Assembly (NCBI GenBank): GCA_026873275.1
Contig: JANTUC010000009.1
Coordinates: forward strand, 1,550,001 to 1,614,000
DNA: 64,000 bases
From: Pseudopithomyces maydicus
Taxonomy: Eukaryota; Ascomycota; Dothideomycetes; Pleosporales; Didymosphaeriaceae
Direction of reading: 5' to 3'
Shown: positions 54,862-64,000 of the stretch, in pieces
Layout: every line of letters starts with the position of its first letter
How positions within the stretch are numbered: the stretch's first letter is position 1
Notes under the pieces: model-generated
Databases searched by the model: none
What the model was told of the DNA's origin: nothing
The model's input: only the letters and a program-made list of their open reading frames with translations
Program-made: the position numbers and the translations under genes

Positions 54862-57828
54862 TTAGACATCGAAATTTCCGTGGTTGAATATGTCGTGGTC
54901 ATTACTAGGGATGACACCGCTCATTCGGTCGCCTCGTCCTGCGGGCTTGTCCCAATTGATATCATCCTTATCGTCCTCGTCCATTCGCTCTGGCTCATGC
55001 TCACGATGCTTGTGAGCGAACTGCTGATCCATGGTGCTCTCATCCACGAAGGTGAAACCGGCAAAGTTCGCCTGCATCGTTGGTGATAGCGGGGTAGAAG
55101 CAGGGTTGACGCCCGAGGCCAAAGCCGCAGCTCGCGCATTCAGGGAGCCATTTCCGTTCAAAGCGTTGGTGAACTCGGGGTCGAAGTTCGATACATCCAA
55201 CTCGGACTTAAGTTTTGGCTTGAATGGCGGCACGACATTCTTCTTGGACAGAGCATCCCAATCAATGTCCGCAAAGAACGGGTGGGCCTTGAGCTCTTCG
55301 GCATCTCGCGTAGCACCGAGTCGGTGCTTGGGGTTACGGTTGAGAAGGCCCTTGACGAAATTGCGTCCCTCTGTGCTGAGAGCGTCTCGTGGAAATCTAA
55401 CTTTGCCGAAAGCAATGTTCTTGTACATTTGCTGGGTGTCTTCGGCATAGAAAGGACTCCAGCCACAGCACATCTCAAAGACCAGCACACCCAGCGACCA
55501 GAAGTCGACCATTTTGGTGTAACCGTGCTCATCCAGAAGAACTTCAGGTGCAAGGTACTCGGTTGTACCGCAGAAAGTGTTCGTGGTGGCGTTCTCTGTC
55601 AAGTTTGCTTTGGAAAGACCGAAATCGCAGAGGGCAATATGACCCTTGGCATCCAGGAGAATGTTCTCTGGTTTCAGGTCACGGTAGACGATGTTGTGCT
55701 CGTGCAAATGCTGCAGGGCGAGAATCAACTCGGCAATGTAAAACTTAGCACGAGCCTCCTGGAAACGACCCTCGCGCTGAAGGTGCCAGAAAAGCTCGCC
55801 ACCGGACATGTAGTCTGTAACCAGGTACAAATCGGAAGGCGTCTGGAAAGAGAACTTCAAGCCGACGATGAAGGGTGAGTCAGCCATTGCTGTTCGTACC
55901 AAGATGTTACGCTCGCCCAGCGTATGGGCCACCTCTTTCTTCTGTACGATGACCTTCTTGGAGAGTACCTTCATGGCGTATATCCGGCGGGTGTCTCGCT
56001 TGCGGACCTGGAAAACCTGACCAAAGGTTCCCTTTCCGATGAGCTTCAAGATCTCAAAGTCCTCGGGACCGTAGTGCTTCTTGTCCGTCTTCTGGAAGTT
56101 GATGCGGAGGTGGATTTCTCCGGTGACGTGGTCTTCCTCGCCGTCTCGGGACTCAAGGGTGAACCAGCCGTCGTAAGGCTTCTCGTACTCGACGAGGTTG
56201 GGGCAGAAGCGAACGTGGCCGAGGAAGGCTTCGCCGTTGCTGCGGTCGTACACGGAAACGTCAATCTCTGAATGATCGCCAACGACATCACTGCAGCATG
56301 TTAGATTTGAAGAGTTACCTGGGCGTTAGTGGACCTACAAGATGGCTTCGTGCTCCCACGTAGGATTCGTCACCTCCTTGAGCGAGGCATCCTGCCGCGG
56401 GTCGGAGCTCGTGCCGTTGTTGCTGCTCTGGCGACTCCGCATTGGGATGGCCATTGGCTTGCCAGTCTCGCTGTCAGTGCGCTGCATGGCGAGCGGGTGT
56501 CGCTTGTCCTTGATAGCAGCTTCGTTTCTTGGGCCATCAGAAATGTACTCTGCCCACTGGAATTGGCACACGACATATGGGTCTACGCTGGGACGCAGAT
56601 TCCGCGCTTCGGAGATGGCAACCGACAGCTTGCCCTTTGGCGGGCCGACGTCAGCAGGCGGGCGCTCCCGGCTCTCCTTCGTCTTGGTGGTGGTGGAGGC
56701 GAGGGTCGAGTGCGACAGGCTCGAGGTGGGGCGCTTGCCTTCCTGTGAACGTGTACGGGGGTCTGGGGCGGCGTGGCCTGGTTATGGGGCGGCGCGTAGG
56801 CGCCTTCAGTTAGCTTCTCCGCTTCTCCATTCAACTGAGAGGTTGAGGGATGTCGGGAGGTAGAAGATGCACTGGGCGCAGGACTGGGCAGCGGGTTCTT
56901 GGGCAGACGGGTGTCGTCGGCTTCCTTCTCTTTCGGTGAGGGTGCTTCGGCGTCAGGTGCAGGTGCGGGGGAGGGGTTGACCGCAGAAGACTTCCGACGG
57001 GGTATCAAAGAATCACGAACCTGGCCAAAGTAACTGTGCAGAATACCCGGCAGTCGCTTATCGGTCGGGTCAGGACGCGGCGTCGAGGCGCCGGGCGGGG
57101 TGGAGCTGTTGGAGCCGATTTGGTCGTGGTCGTCTTCGTTGCTCATCCTGTAGTGGGGCGTTAGAAGCGCGGTCGACAAGGGCATGGTGGGCGGGCGAGG
57201 GAGCGGGTGGTGCGAGCAGTCGGGGGTGAGCAGCGGCGAAGAAATATACAGGCAGTGCGCATGTGCGGCTGCAGCTATTCCAGGAAGCCGATGTGTAACC
57301 TCAGGCAGGCGAGTGGCCGCATGTCTGGCTCAGATGGGGCCCTAAGCGACCGCCCGCCCGCTGGAGCCCAGCAGCACTGGCACTGGCACTGGCACTGGCG
57401 CTGGCACCGGCACCGGGGACGAGGACAGCTGCCAGCTCGACGGTTGCTTACCTCTGCATGGCGACCTGGCGCAGCAGGTCTGCGGCGGTCGCGTTGCCGG
57501 TGGACGAGTTCGACATGGTGGGCAGCAGGTAGGTGGGGAGGGCTCGCGGGATGGCGAAGCTGGACAGCGTTGGGATGGCGCTGGAGCTTTTGGAACTAGA
57601 AACTTGAAGCGACCGCCTGCGGGGTCGAGGCCGGGTGGGCGATGGCGGGATGTAGCCAGCGGTTGCGCGCGATACTAGAACTGGACGTGGTTCATTCCCG
57701 TTGGCCGTGGACGAGGGCGTTGGGGCGTCTGCAGAGGCCGTGTAGGAGGAGGTGGTGGTGGTGGTGGGAACCGATATCGAAGGGCTGTGTTTCACGGGAT
57801 CACGACGCCTTTCCAGCAGCGTCATCAT
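54862..57828 (-). CDS. SCH9: AGC protein kinase Sch9 (one apparent frameshift)
   Basis: The S6K/Akt-like kinase downstream of TORC1 that controls growth, ribosome synthesis and stress responses. Exons are 57452-57828, 56339-57147 and 54862-56290. The N-terminus is Ser/Pro/Thr-rich. A C2 domain begins at KGKLSVAISEARNLRPSVDP and spans the second intron (VCQFQWAEYISDGP...EAIFDVVG). The kinase has IGKGTFGQVF (about residue 480), Lys503 in AMKVL, YRDLKPEN (about 598-605), DFGLSK and the activation loop TFCGTTEYLAPE. The hydrophobic motif FAGFTFVDE holds the TORC1-site Thr and lies near the C-terminus. Between the N-terminal region and the C2 domain the frame breaks; one missing base in the G5 run 56757-56761 gives QTPRTRSQEGKRPTSS and closes all phases at 871 residues. 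Intron 1 is 304 nt and holds a GGCACT repeat. Confidence 0.93.
57377..57415 (+). repeat. GGCACT hexanucleotide repeat in SCH9 intron 1
   Basis: Five or six tandem copies of a CTGGCA hexamer with one or two substitutions. Its G+C content and place in an unusually long intron may matter for splicing. Confidence 0.75.
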
Positions 57829-59180
57829 TTATGGACGACGTGTTTGGCCCTGCCCGGCTTTTAACCAAAAACAGGCCGGTGCAGAGGAGACGAAAAATCT
57901 GCTGCGCTTCTATCGGGCCTGCTAATGGCACCGGCGTAGCAGCCAGCAGGCAATCCGAAGCCAGTCGATCAAGATCAAGGAGAAGGGGTCCGTGTGGGCC
58001 GCGGTACGGTACCTCTGGGGGGAGTGGGTGGCACTGGATGCTGGGTGGTGTGGACGAGTTGACGGTAGCGCTCGCCGCCGGGTCAACAGGAACGGCAAGG
58101 GACCGTGTAATTCTGTGCAATTCTGTGTAATTAATTCGTACGGAGCGGCGGGATCGGGAAGGGCTGCACTGCTGCTGAGAGCCTGAGACGATACGGTGCG
58201 CCTCTTTCTTTTGACTGCCCAGGTCCAGTGCGAATGCCTGCGCCCGACGCCTGACGCCGCACGCCGCAGCCGCCTCGGACCCATCTTGGGCCCTGCGTCT
58301 CCCCTCGCTCGACTCCCAGGCTCCCATGCATTCACCGCCTCATCGTCATCAGCCGAACAGCGCTCCCACAAACCTCCCGGATTCCTTGCTCCTGGATGCA
58401 TGTCCGCCAAGCCGAGCTGCCCGCTGACGTATGGTACGGAGCCGCCTGCCCATGGGCCCATGGGCCGCCCATGCCATGTGCTGCACCCGCCGAGCGCCAA
58501 ATCAAATCAAGGGCATCGCTCGGCATGCTGCGTCCCTGTCTAGTAGCCCGTGTGCCTCCAGCGTTTCGCGACCCTGAGCGAGCCTTCTGCCCGCCTCGAA
58601 ATGAGGGCAATTCCACCGCTGGTCCACTCGACGCCACGGCCGGCAGTGGGAAAAGCCGCCGTTTTGCTCCGGCGCAGCTGCTGCACGCGATTGTTTAGGC
58701 AGGTTACCCACTAATCATCGCATGGCCACCCCCTAGGCCCGGATGGCTTGGTGCTGGTCCTATCCCACGCCGCCAGTTTGACCCTAGGCGCGGGAGTCGC
58801 TGCAGATGATCAGCATCCGAACGCCCTGCAGCATCTCAAAGGGGAAGTGCGCGAGCAGTGCGGAAAGATACGCCGCAGAGCCCCTCGACGAGTGACGGCT
58901 CGCATGTCACATGCCACTGGCCATGCTCAGGTGCCTTCACCGACTGGCCGTGACAGCCGTGCTGTGAAGCATCGCACCGCGTCCTCGTCCTGGTCCCGCC
59001 CGTCTCAAACCCTCATGACGGGCTCAGCCCTGCCACTGCCTGACGTTTCCGCGCGCTTCGACGGATCGCGGCGCAAGTGTTAATCCGTCTAAGCGCAGCC
59101 GTCGGCCCTGCATATATCAGATTCGCGCCGACCAGGCAGCGTCTGGCGCAAAACAACACACACCCAACACCACCGCCAGC
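57829..59180. other. 1.35-kb GC-rich divergent upstream region
   Basis: Lies between SCH9 (minus) and NC2 beta (plus). Long overlapping frames on both strands are a composition effect: none has introns, motifs or consistent codon use. Short palindromes such as GCCCATGGGC (58449-58467) occur. It should hold both promoters, including a long SCH9 leader. Confidence 0.45.
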
Positions 59181-59807
59181 ATGTCCGACCGCGAGTTCGG
59201 CGGCAACGACGATCTGTCGTTGCCAAAGGGTAAGCCTCTTGCGCGTTTTGCACACCTCCGCACCCAGCTAACACCCGCCCAGCAACCGTCCAAAAGATTG
59301 TCACCGAGATTCTGCAATCCGAGCCTGGCATGACCTTCGCCAAGGACTCGCGCGACCTCCTCATCGAGTGCTGTGTCGAGTTCATCACGCTCATTTCCTC
59401 TGAAGCCAACGAGATTGCCGAGAAGGACGCCAAGAAGACCATAGCCGCTGAGCATGTCCAGAAGGCCCTGGAGGAGCTGGACTTCCACGACTACGTGCCC
59501 GCGATTCTGGAGGTGGAGAAGGACTTCAAGAACCAGCAAAAGGTAGGCACAAACAATGCCCGGGGACGGGAAGCCTGCGGTGACACGTACTATGAACCGA
59601 GTTTTCGAGTTTTCGAGGGCTATTCGTAGATTGCGTTGCAGCCTCCTTTATCGCGTAGCGAATCTTGCGCTGACATTGTAGCAGAATCGTGAGAAGAAAC
59701 AAACGAAGATCGAGCAGAGCGGCATGACAGAGGAGGAGCTTATCCGTGCGCAAGCGGAACTCTTCCGTAGTGCGAACAACAGGTTCCACACGGACCCCGC
59801 GTCTTGA
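59181..59807 (+). CDS. NCB2: Negative cofactor 2 subunit beta (Dr1/Ncb2)
   Basis: The histone-fold subunit that pairs with NC2 alpha (Bur6) and binds TBP on DNA, blocking TFIIA/TFIIB. Exons are 59181-59229, 59283-59542 and 59685-59807, 143 residues. The N-terminus MSDREFGGNDDLSLPKATVQ leads into the histone fold: KIVTEILQSEPGMTFAKDSR, LLIECCVEFITLISSEANEI, KDAKKTIAAEHVQKALEEL and FHDYVPAILEVEKDF. The last exon codes the C-terminal helix GMTEEELIRAQAELF, typical of Dr1. The last intron ends in a tandem TAGCAG acceptor, so a variant with one more Gln is possible. Confidence 0.93.
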
Positions 59808-60342
59808 ATCTATGTTGAGTGAGAGAGAGATAGAGAGATGTGTGGGTTGCTGCTTCTGGCGTTGGTGGCAAAATGCCGTGGGCAACGGCAAGGCGTTTTA
59901 CATGATACCTATCTGTGGTTCTGATTCAAAGGAATGTAATCCCGTCCTATTGCGATACGATATCTAGGCATCACGCAATGCATATACGGTAAACGGGCAT
60001 GTTGTGCGGCAGCTCTCGCCACGGGTATGAAGTCATCGCCGCGATCGGCAACGTTGCAATACATGTGCATGCAGACGACGATACAACTGCATGATGCTTT
60101 ATCAGTATCGTGGAGCTAGTGCAAACTGGAAGGCGGCGCGTTTGCCAATGGGAGTGAGGTGCCCCCGCGTCGTGAATTGCCAAGATGTGCCTGCGAATGC
60201 GCGAATGACGTTGCTGCACCGCGCGGGGCACGTTTCAGTCAGCCGCAGCAGCTATCACCTCCGCGTTCTCGACCGCGCATAACGCTGATAGCGACCGCAA
60301 TCCACACCACCCCAGTCGCGCCCCCAAGCACCTCGCTTCAAC
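59808..60342. other. Intergenic, DID2 promoter
   Basis: NC2 beta 3' flank and DID2 5' region. A purine-rich GAGAGAGAGATAGAGAG stretch lies at 59820-59837. No gene seen. Confidence 0.35.
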
Positions 60343-61132
60343 ATGTCCGGACTCGAGGCCGCTCTATTTAACCTCAAGGTGCCGCACCCAGCCCACCCTC
60401 TCTGCTGTCCCCGCCGGCTAACCCGCCCCAGTTCACCGCCAAGTCGCTGAACCGCCAGGCGCTCAAGGCCGGGAAAGATGAACAGCTCGAGAAGGCCAAA
60501 GTGGAAAAGGTTAGCGAGCCCCGTATGCATTTGCCTCGACTCTGCTAAGACGGTTGCCAGGCCATGAAGCAGGGCCACAACGACATCGCACGCATCCACG
60601 CCCAGAATGCTGTCCGCAAGCAGACCGAGAAGCTGAACCTCCTGCAACTGTCCTCCCGCGTCGATGCCGTTGCCGGCCGAGTGCAAACCGCAGTTACCAT
60701 GCGCCAGGTTACCGGGAACATGCAGAAGGTGGTGAAGAGCATGGATGTGGCGATGAAGTCGATGAACCTCGAAAGGGTATGTCAACCCTCCTGGAGACGT
60801 TTCGCGAAAATAAAAACAGTCTCTGGTACCGGCACGGCTATGCACACCCACTAACACCTCCCCAACAGATAACAGCCGTCATGGACGGCTTCGAGAAGAA
60901 CTTCAACGACCTCGATGTCGTGGACGAATTCACGCGCGAGGCTACCTCGTCGGCAACCGCAGTCGGCACACCGCAAGAAGACGTCGACCGCCTGATGGCT
61001 CAGACGGCGGACAAGGTCGGCGTGGAGCTGTCGGCAGATTTGGAGGAGGCGACGCCAGCGAAGACGAAGATTGGGCCCACCGAACAGGAGGAACAAGGCT
61101 TGAATGAGCGTCTCCGGGCGCTTAGGAACTAG
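60343..61132 (+). CDS. DID2: ESCRT-III accessory protein Did2 (CHMP1/Vps46)
   Basis: A late ESCRT-III subunit at the endosome that recruits and regulates the AAA-ATPase Vps4. Exons are 60343-60378, 60432-60509, 60561-60776 and 60869-61132, all phase 0, for 197 residues. The N-terminal basic helical core starts MSGLEAALFNLKFTAKSLNR and continues HNDIARIHAQNAVRKQTEKL, LLQLSSRVDAVAGRVQTAVT and MKSMNLERITAVMDGFEKNF. The acidic C-terminal half ends TEQEEQGLNERLRALRN, a classic MIM1 motif (here LNERLRALRN) that binds the Vps4 MIT domain. The length agrees with the family (about 200). Confidence 0.95.
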
Positions 61133-61631
61133 GACGCTTTTGGGTAACTAGGCATCAAGTGGAGTTTTGGAGTTAGGCGTATAGATTGGGTTGGTGTGCG
61201 GTGAGGAATATGAGGTGGCGGTGGAAGATATATCCTATTAGCAATGTGTTGTTCAAGACTGGTTGTTGATATTTGATTTGACCATATGGAACGGTGCATT
61301 TTCGTAAAATCACAATCCTGAATCCCAACTTCACAAGCTTCTTGAAGCTGGGGCACTCTACTTGAGTCAGTGATGGCCTCTGCACTGGCTTATGGAACTA
61401 CTCCGCATTGCAAATATATGTAACAGCTGTATCAATATTTCCATACGAACCGATACCATCCATGTAGGAAGTTTGGTCTATCATTCAAACAATTGTAACG
61501 TGGTATACTCGGATATATTTCCGTACCAAAAATGGCAACAAGTGGGTCTTTCAGGTTAGCGCGTGATGATGTCGCTGCCACCAAAGCTCACATGCCACTC
61601 CACCATCTCATACAGCAGCAGCACCTTCAAA
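61133..61631. other. Intergenic, no gene seen
   Basis: DID2 3' flank and promoter of the short-chain dehydrogenase. AT-rich around 61210-61300 and 61400-61530. No supported ORF. Confidence 0.35.
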
Positions 61632-62742
61632 ATGTCGGACCCCAAAAACATGGTAATCATCCTCACAGGAGCTTCTCGAGGTACGCCGCAAACCAACTAT
61701 CCATCTGAAATCACCTCCTACCCCGCAATTGCCCCTTCCATATCTCGATTTTCCTTCCCTCCCACCACAGGCACAGCGCATCTCCATAACCAATTCCCCC
61801 TCCATATGAAAAAAATTGAAAAAATGAAAATGAAAATGAGAGCAAATCGTATCCAATAAGACTGACTTCCCCCCCCCAGGTATCGGCCTCGCCTCCGCCC
61901 ACTACCTCCTCTCCCAATCCCACCACCTCGTCCTGGTATCCCGCACTGCCTCGGCCCTCACCCAGCTCCGCGACCAGTACGGCGCCGACAAGGTCGAAGT
62001 CGTCACGGGGGACCTTTCCGACTTTGGCGTCGCGCGCAAGGCCGTCCAGGCGGCGAGCGACCGGTGGGGCCGCATCGATGGGCTGATCGTTAATCACGGG
62101 GCGTTGGACCCGGTGAAGAAGGTGGGGGATTCGAGCGCGGAGGAGTGGAGGGCGGCGTTTGATTTGAATGTTTTCAGTGCCGTGGAGTTGGTGGGTTCTT
62201 TCTTTTCTTTTCTCTTTCTCTTTTGATTCATGTTCGTATGCCTGTGTGCATATGTGTATTGGATACATACTTGAGGTCCCGTCCCCAGTACATCACGTGT
62301 CCCTCACTGACTTTCACCCCCATTTTAGGTCCAATCCGCACTCCCCTCCCTCCGCCTCTCCAAGGGCCGCATCATCCTCACCTCCAGCGGCGCCGCCGTC
62401 GGCGCCTACCAAGGCTGGGGTGCCTATGGCGCGGGCAAAGCCGTCCTCAACCACCTCGCGCTCACGCTCGCCGTCGAGGAACCAGACGTGACCACCGTCT
62501 CCGTGCGTCCCGGCGTGGTCGACACCGAGATGCAGCGTGAGATTCGGGAGCAGCACAACAAGGCCATGACCGAGAAGGATGCGGCCAAGTTTGCGGAGCT
62601 GAAGAGGGATGGGGGGCTGTTGAGGCCGGAGCAGCCGGGGCATGTGCTTGCGAAGTTGGCGGTGGGCGCGGGGAAAGAGTTGAGTGGGAAGTTTTTGAAT
62701 TGGAATGATGAGTCGTTGGGAGGGTTTCAGGAGGGGGCGTGA
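61632..62742 (+). CDS. Short-chain dehydrogenase/reductase
   Basis: A classical SDR of 257 residues, exons 61632-61680, 61880-62190 and 62329-62742. The cofactor motif TGASRGIG lies at residues 12-19, split by the first intron. Asp-Leu in VTGDLSDFG, NHGAL in place of NNAGA, and the catalytic Ser139/140 (ILTSSGA), Tyr153 and Lys157 (YGAGK) are all present, as is VRPGVVDT. The sequence type recalls yeast YIR035C/YIR036C and related benzil-reductase-like enzymes, which use NADPH; the natural substrate is not known. The first intron is 199 nt and ends in a long C run before AG. Confidence 0.9.
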
Positions 62743-63584
62743 GGAAGAGGAGGAAGAGGAGGAAGAGAGGGGGTTTGAGCAAGCTGGTGGATTGGAGGTG
62801 GAAACTAGCTGACAAAGTAGCTGCTGATTTACATGGCACCTCGGACAGAATAGACTCCAATGTGAGGCTTTGGTCGGACGTGGTTTAGTCGAATCGAGGA
62901 TTACCACTACCATCATGTATAGTAAGCGACTAACCCATAATAGCACGTCCCGTGAATGACAGGGCTTATTGCTAAAACCCTTCCCCCGTCTTACGGATAT
63001 CAAGTTACCTTGGCACTCTGGCCATCTGAGGTGAGACACAACATTTCCATTGGGGCGTATTGAAGGCGGCACAGCTGCAGCGAGATACTAGATGTGACTG
63101 GCTTGTCGTACATAAGTACAATAACGGCGCGACACCAACATGAACAAGACCCAGCCATGAGTAAAAAAACCTGGACATAGTGGAACGAAGGGACGCGCTG
63201 GATAGACCTGAGTGCATTGCGTTCGATGAGGTTGAATGCAAGGTCTGGGGTCTATGCCAACGAGCGTTTCTAGGCTACCTCTCGCTACACCAATGCCCCC
63301 CACATTATCAAGTACAGACTACGCCGCATAGCTGAATGCAACTCAATATCGAGAACAAACATAGTTTGCATAGCTTTTAGTGGCCCATGGGGACGGGTAG
63401 ACTGCCGCAGCGCTTGTCTAGCCTTGTGCGTAAGTAACGACCCATGACATGACTTCCACCTTTGAGTCCGTCTTGATATAAAGACTGTCTAACTCGCTGC
63501 TACAGGCTGCTTCTATTCATCGTACATCTTTGCTACTCTTTGCCGTCCTAATATCTACCCCAGCACACTTGTTTCTTCGAGACC
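62743..63584. other. Intergenic, no gene seen
   Basis: Downstream region of the SDR gene, starting with a GAGGAA purine repeat (62742-62769), and promoter of the hydrolase gene. No ORF of coding character. Confidence 0.35.
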
Positions 63585-64000
63585 ATGGCTGCAGAACGTC
63601 CTTTCATCGTCATCGTACCCGGTGCTTCCCAAAGCCCCGCCCACTATGGCCAACTGATGCATCTTCTGCAGCTTGCTGGTTACCCAGTGTGGACTGGGTT
63701 GTTGCCTTCAGTAGGCAGTGGAAATTTCACTGCTGAGGACGATGCCAAATATGTTCGAGAGCATCTGCTCCTCCCCGTACTTGACAACGAAGAACACGAC
63801 GTTATAGTCGTGATGCACTCCTACAGCAGTGTCCCAGGGTCTCATGCTGTCGCGGGCTTAGGGAAAGCGGAGCGTGCAGCACAGGGCAAGAAAGGCGTCA
63901 TTGGACAGGTCTACATCGCCGCGATGCTGCTGAAAGGTGGTGATGAACAGACTATTGTCGGCGGTTTCGGTGGACAGTACCCTCCACATATCCGCGCGGA
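63585..64000 (+). CDS. Alpha/beta hydrolase, 5' part (runs off the window)
   Basis: An open frame from the ATG at 63585 to the window end, at least 138 residues. The start MAAERPFIVIVPGASQSPAH contains the oxyanion-region PGA after the first strand. The HYGQLMHLLQLAGYPVWTGL helix-strand and the nucleophile elbow MHSYSS (Ser flanked as in H-S-x-S) follow, after VIVV. This is the pattern of AB_hydrolase-type proteins of the EstC/salicylate-esterase-like group common in fungi. Whether the gene has introns further on cannot be seen. Substrate unknown. Confidence 0.8.
   Translation, partial: MAAERPFIVIVPGASQSPAHYGQLMHLLQLAGYPVWTGLLPSVGSGNFTAEDDAKYVREHLLLPVLDNEEHDVIVVMHSYSSVPGSHAVAGLGKAERAAQGKKGVIGQVYIAAMLLKGGDEQTIVGGFGGQYPPHIRA

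Noticed and set aside
2131..56761. Programmed ribosomal frameshifting as the cause of the broken frames
   Set aside because: The sites have no shared slippery heptamer or downstream structure and fall in unrelated genes, some with up to three breaks. A technical cause is simpler.
57800..59083. Long frames on both strands between SCH9 and NC2 beta
   Set aside because: Same composition effect, no start context, splice signals or motifs; better read as promoter and leader DNA.
1..64000. A secondary-metabolite cluster, CRISPR array or intact transposon
   Set aside because: No polyketide synthase, NRPS, terpene cyclase, transposase or regularly spaced repeats were found. The oxidoreductases and transporter here are scattered and not clustered around a backbone enzyme.

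Overview
This is a gene-dense stretch of nuclear DNA from a filamentous ascomycete, most likely a Dothideomycete of the Pleosporales type. The reasons are: genes broken by many short introns (mostly 45-120 nt) with GTRNGT donors, CTRAC-like branch sites and YAG acceptors; complete eukaryotic housekeeping genes (BPL1, DBP2, RAD9, SEC11, NHP6, ATG11, SCH9, NC2 beta, DID2); fungal-only families (DUF7053-like, DUF3112-like, an Atg11 of filamentous-fungus type); and diverged, RIP-like repeat fragments in the long intergenic gaps. The organism and family assignments come from reading the proteins, not from a search.

Layout. 0-8 kb: a 77-residue four-exon CX9C protein (COA4/CMC3-like) divergent from biotin protein ligase, then a hypothetical protein, an anion:cation symporter of the Dal5 type and a DUF7053-like protein. 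8.2-16.8 kb: mostly gene-poor DNA with repeat fragments, holding one DUF3112-like seven-helix membrane protein. 16.8-21.2 kb: a divergent choline oxidase / betaine aldehyde dehydrogenase pair, which together would turn choline into glycine betaine. 21.7-33.6 kb: DBP2 helicase with an unusually long intron, a 13-exon THI20-type thiamine enzyme, an F-box protein, RAD9, a BTB-like locus and SEC11. 34.3 kb: an intron-containing tRNA-Gly(CCC). 35.6-36.1 kb: NHP6, followed by 3 kb of GC-rich low-complexity DNA. 39.0-44.7 kb: a CENP-H-like gene divergent from ATG11. 45.2-50.6 kb: two neighbouring, diverged coiled-coil genes of unknown function, a cysteine-motif orphan and a single-pass membrane protein. 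52.4-57.8 kb: a MaoC-type hydratase and the SCH9 kinase. 59.2-64 kb: NC2 beta, DID2, a short-chain dehydrogenase and the start of an alpha/beta hydrolase.

The most important thing for any user of this sequence is technical. Eight otherwise intact genes, including the essential BPL1, need one extra base at one to three mononucleotide runs (mostly C5/G5/C6) to read through. In every multi-exon case the splice phases close exactly once the missing bases are allowed. Thirteen such sites all have the same sign (one base short), which points to homopolymer under-calling in the assembly rather than pseudogenes.

Biologically the best leads are the two possible C-termini of Atg11, made by splicing or retaining a 126-nt in-frame intron, and the tandem coiled-coil pair at 45-47 kb. 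I see no secondary-metabolite cluster, no intact transposon, no CRISPR array and no clearly new multi-gene system.
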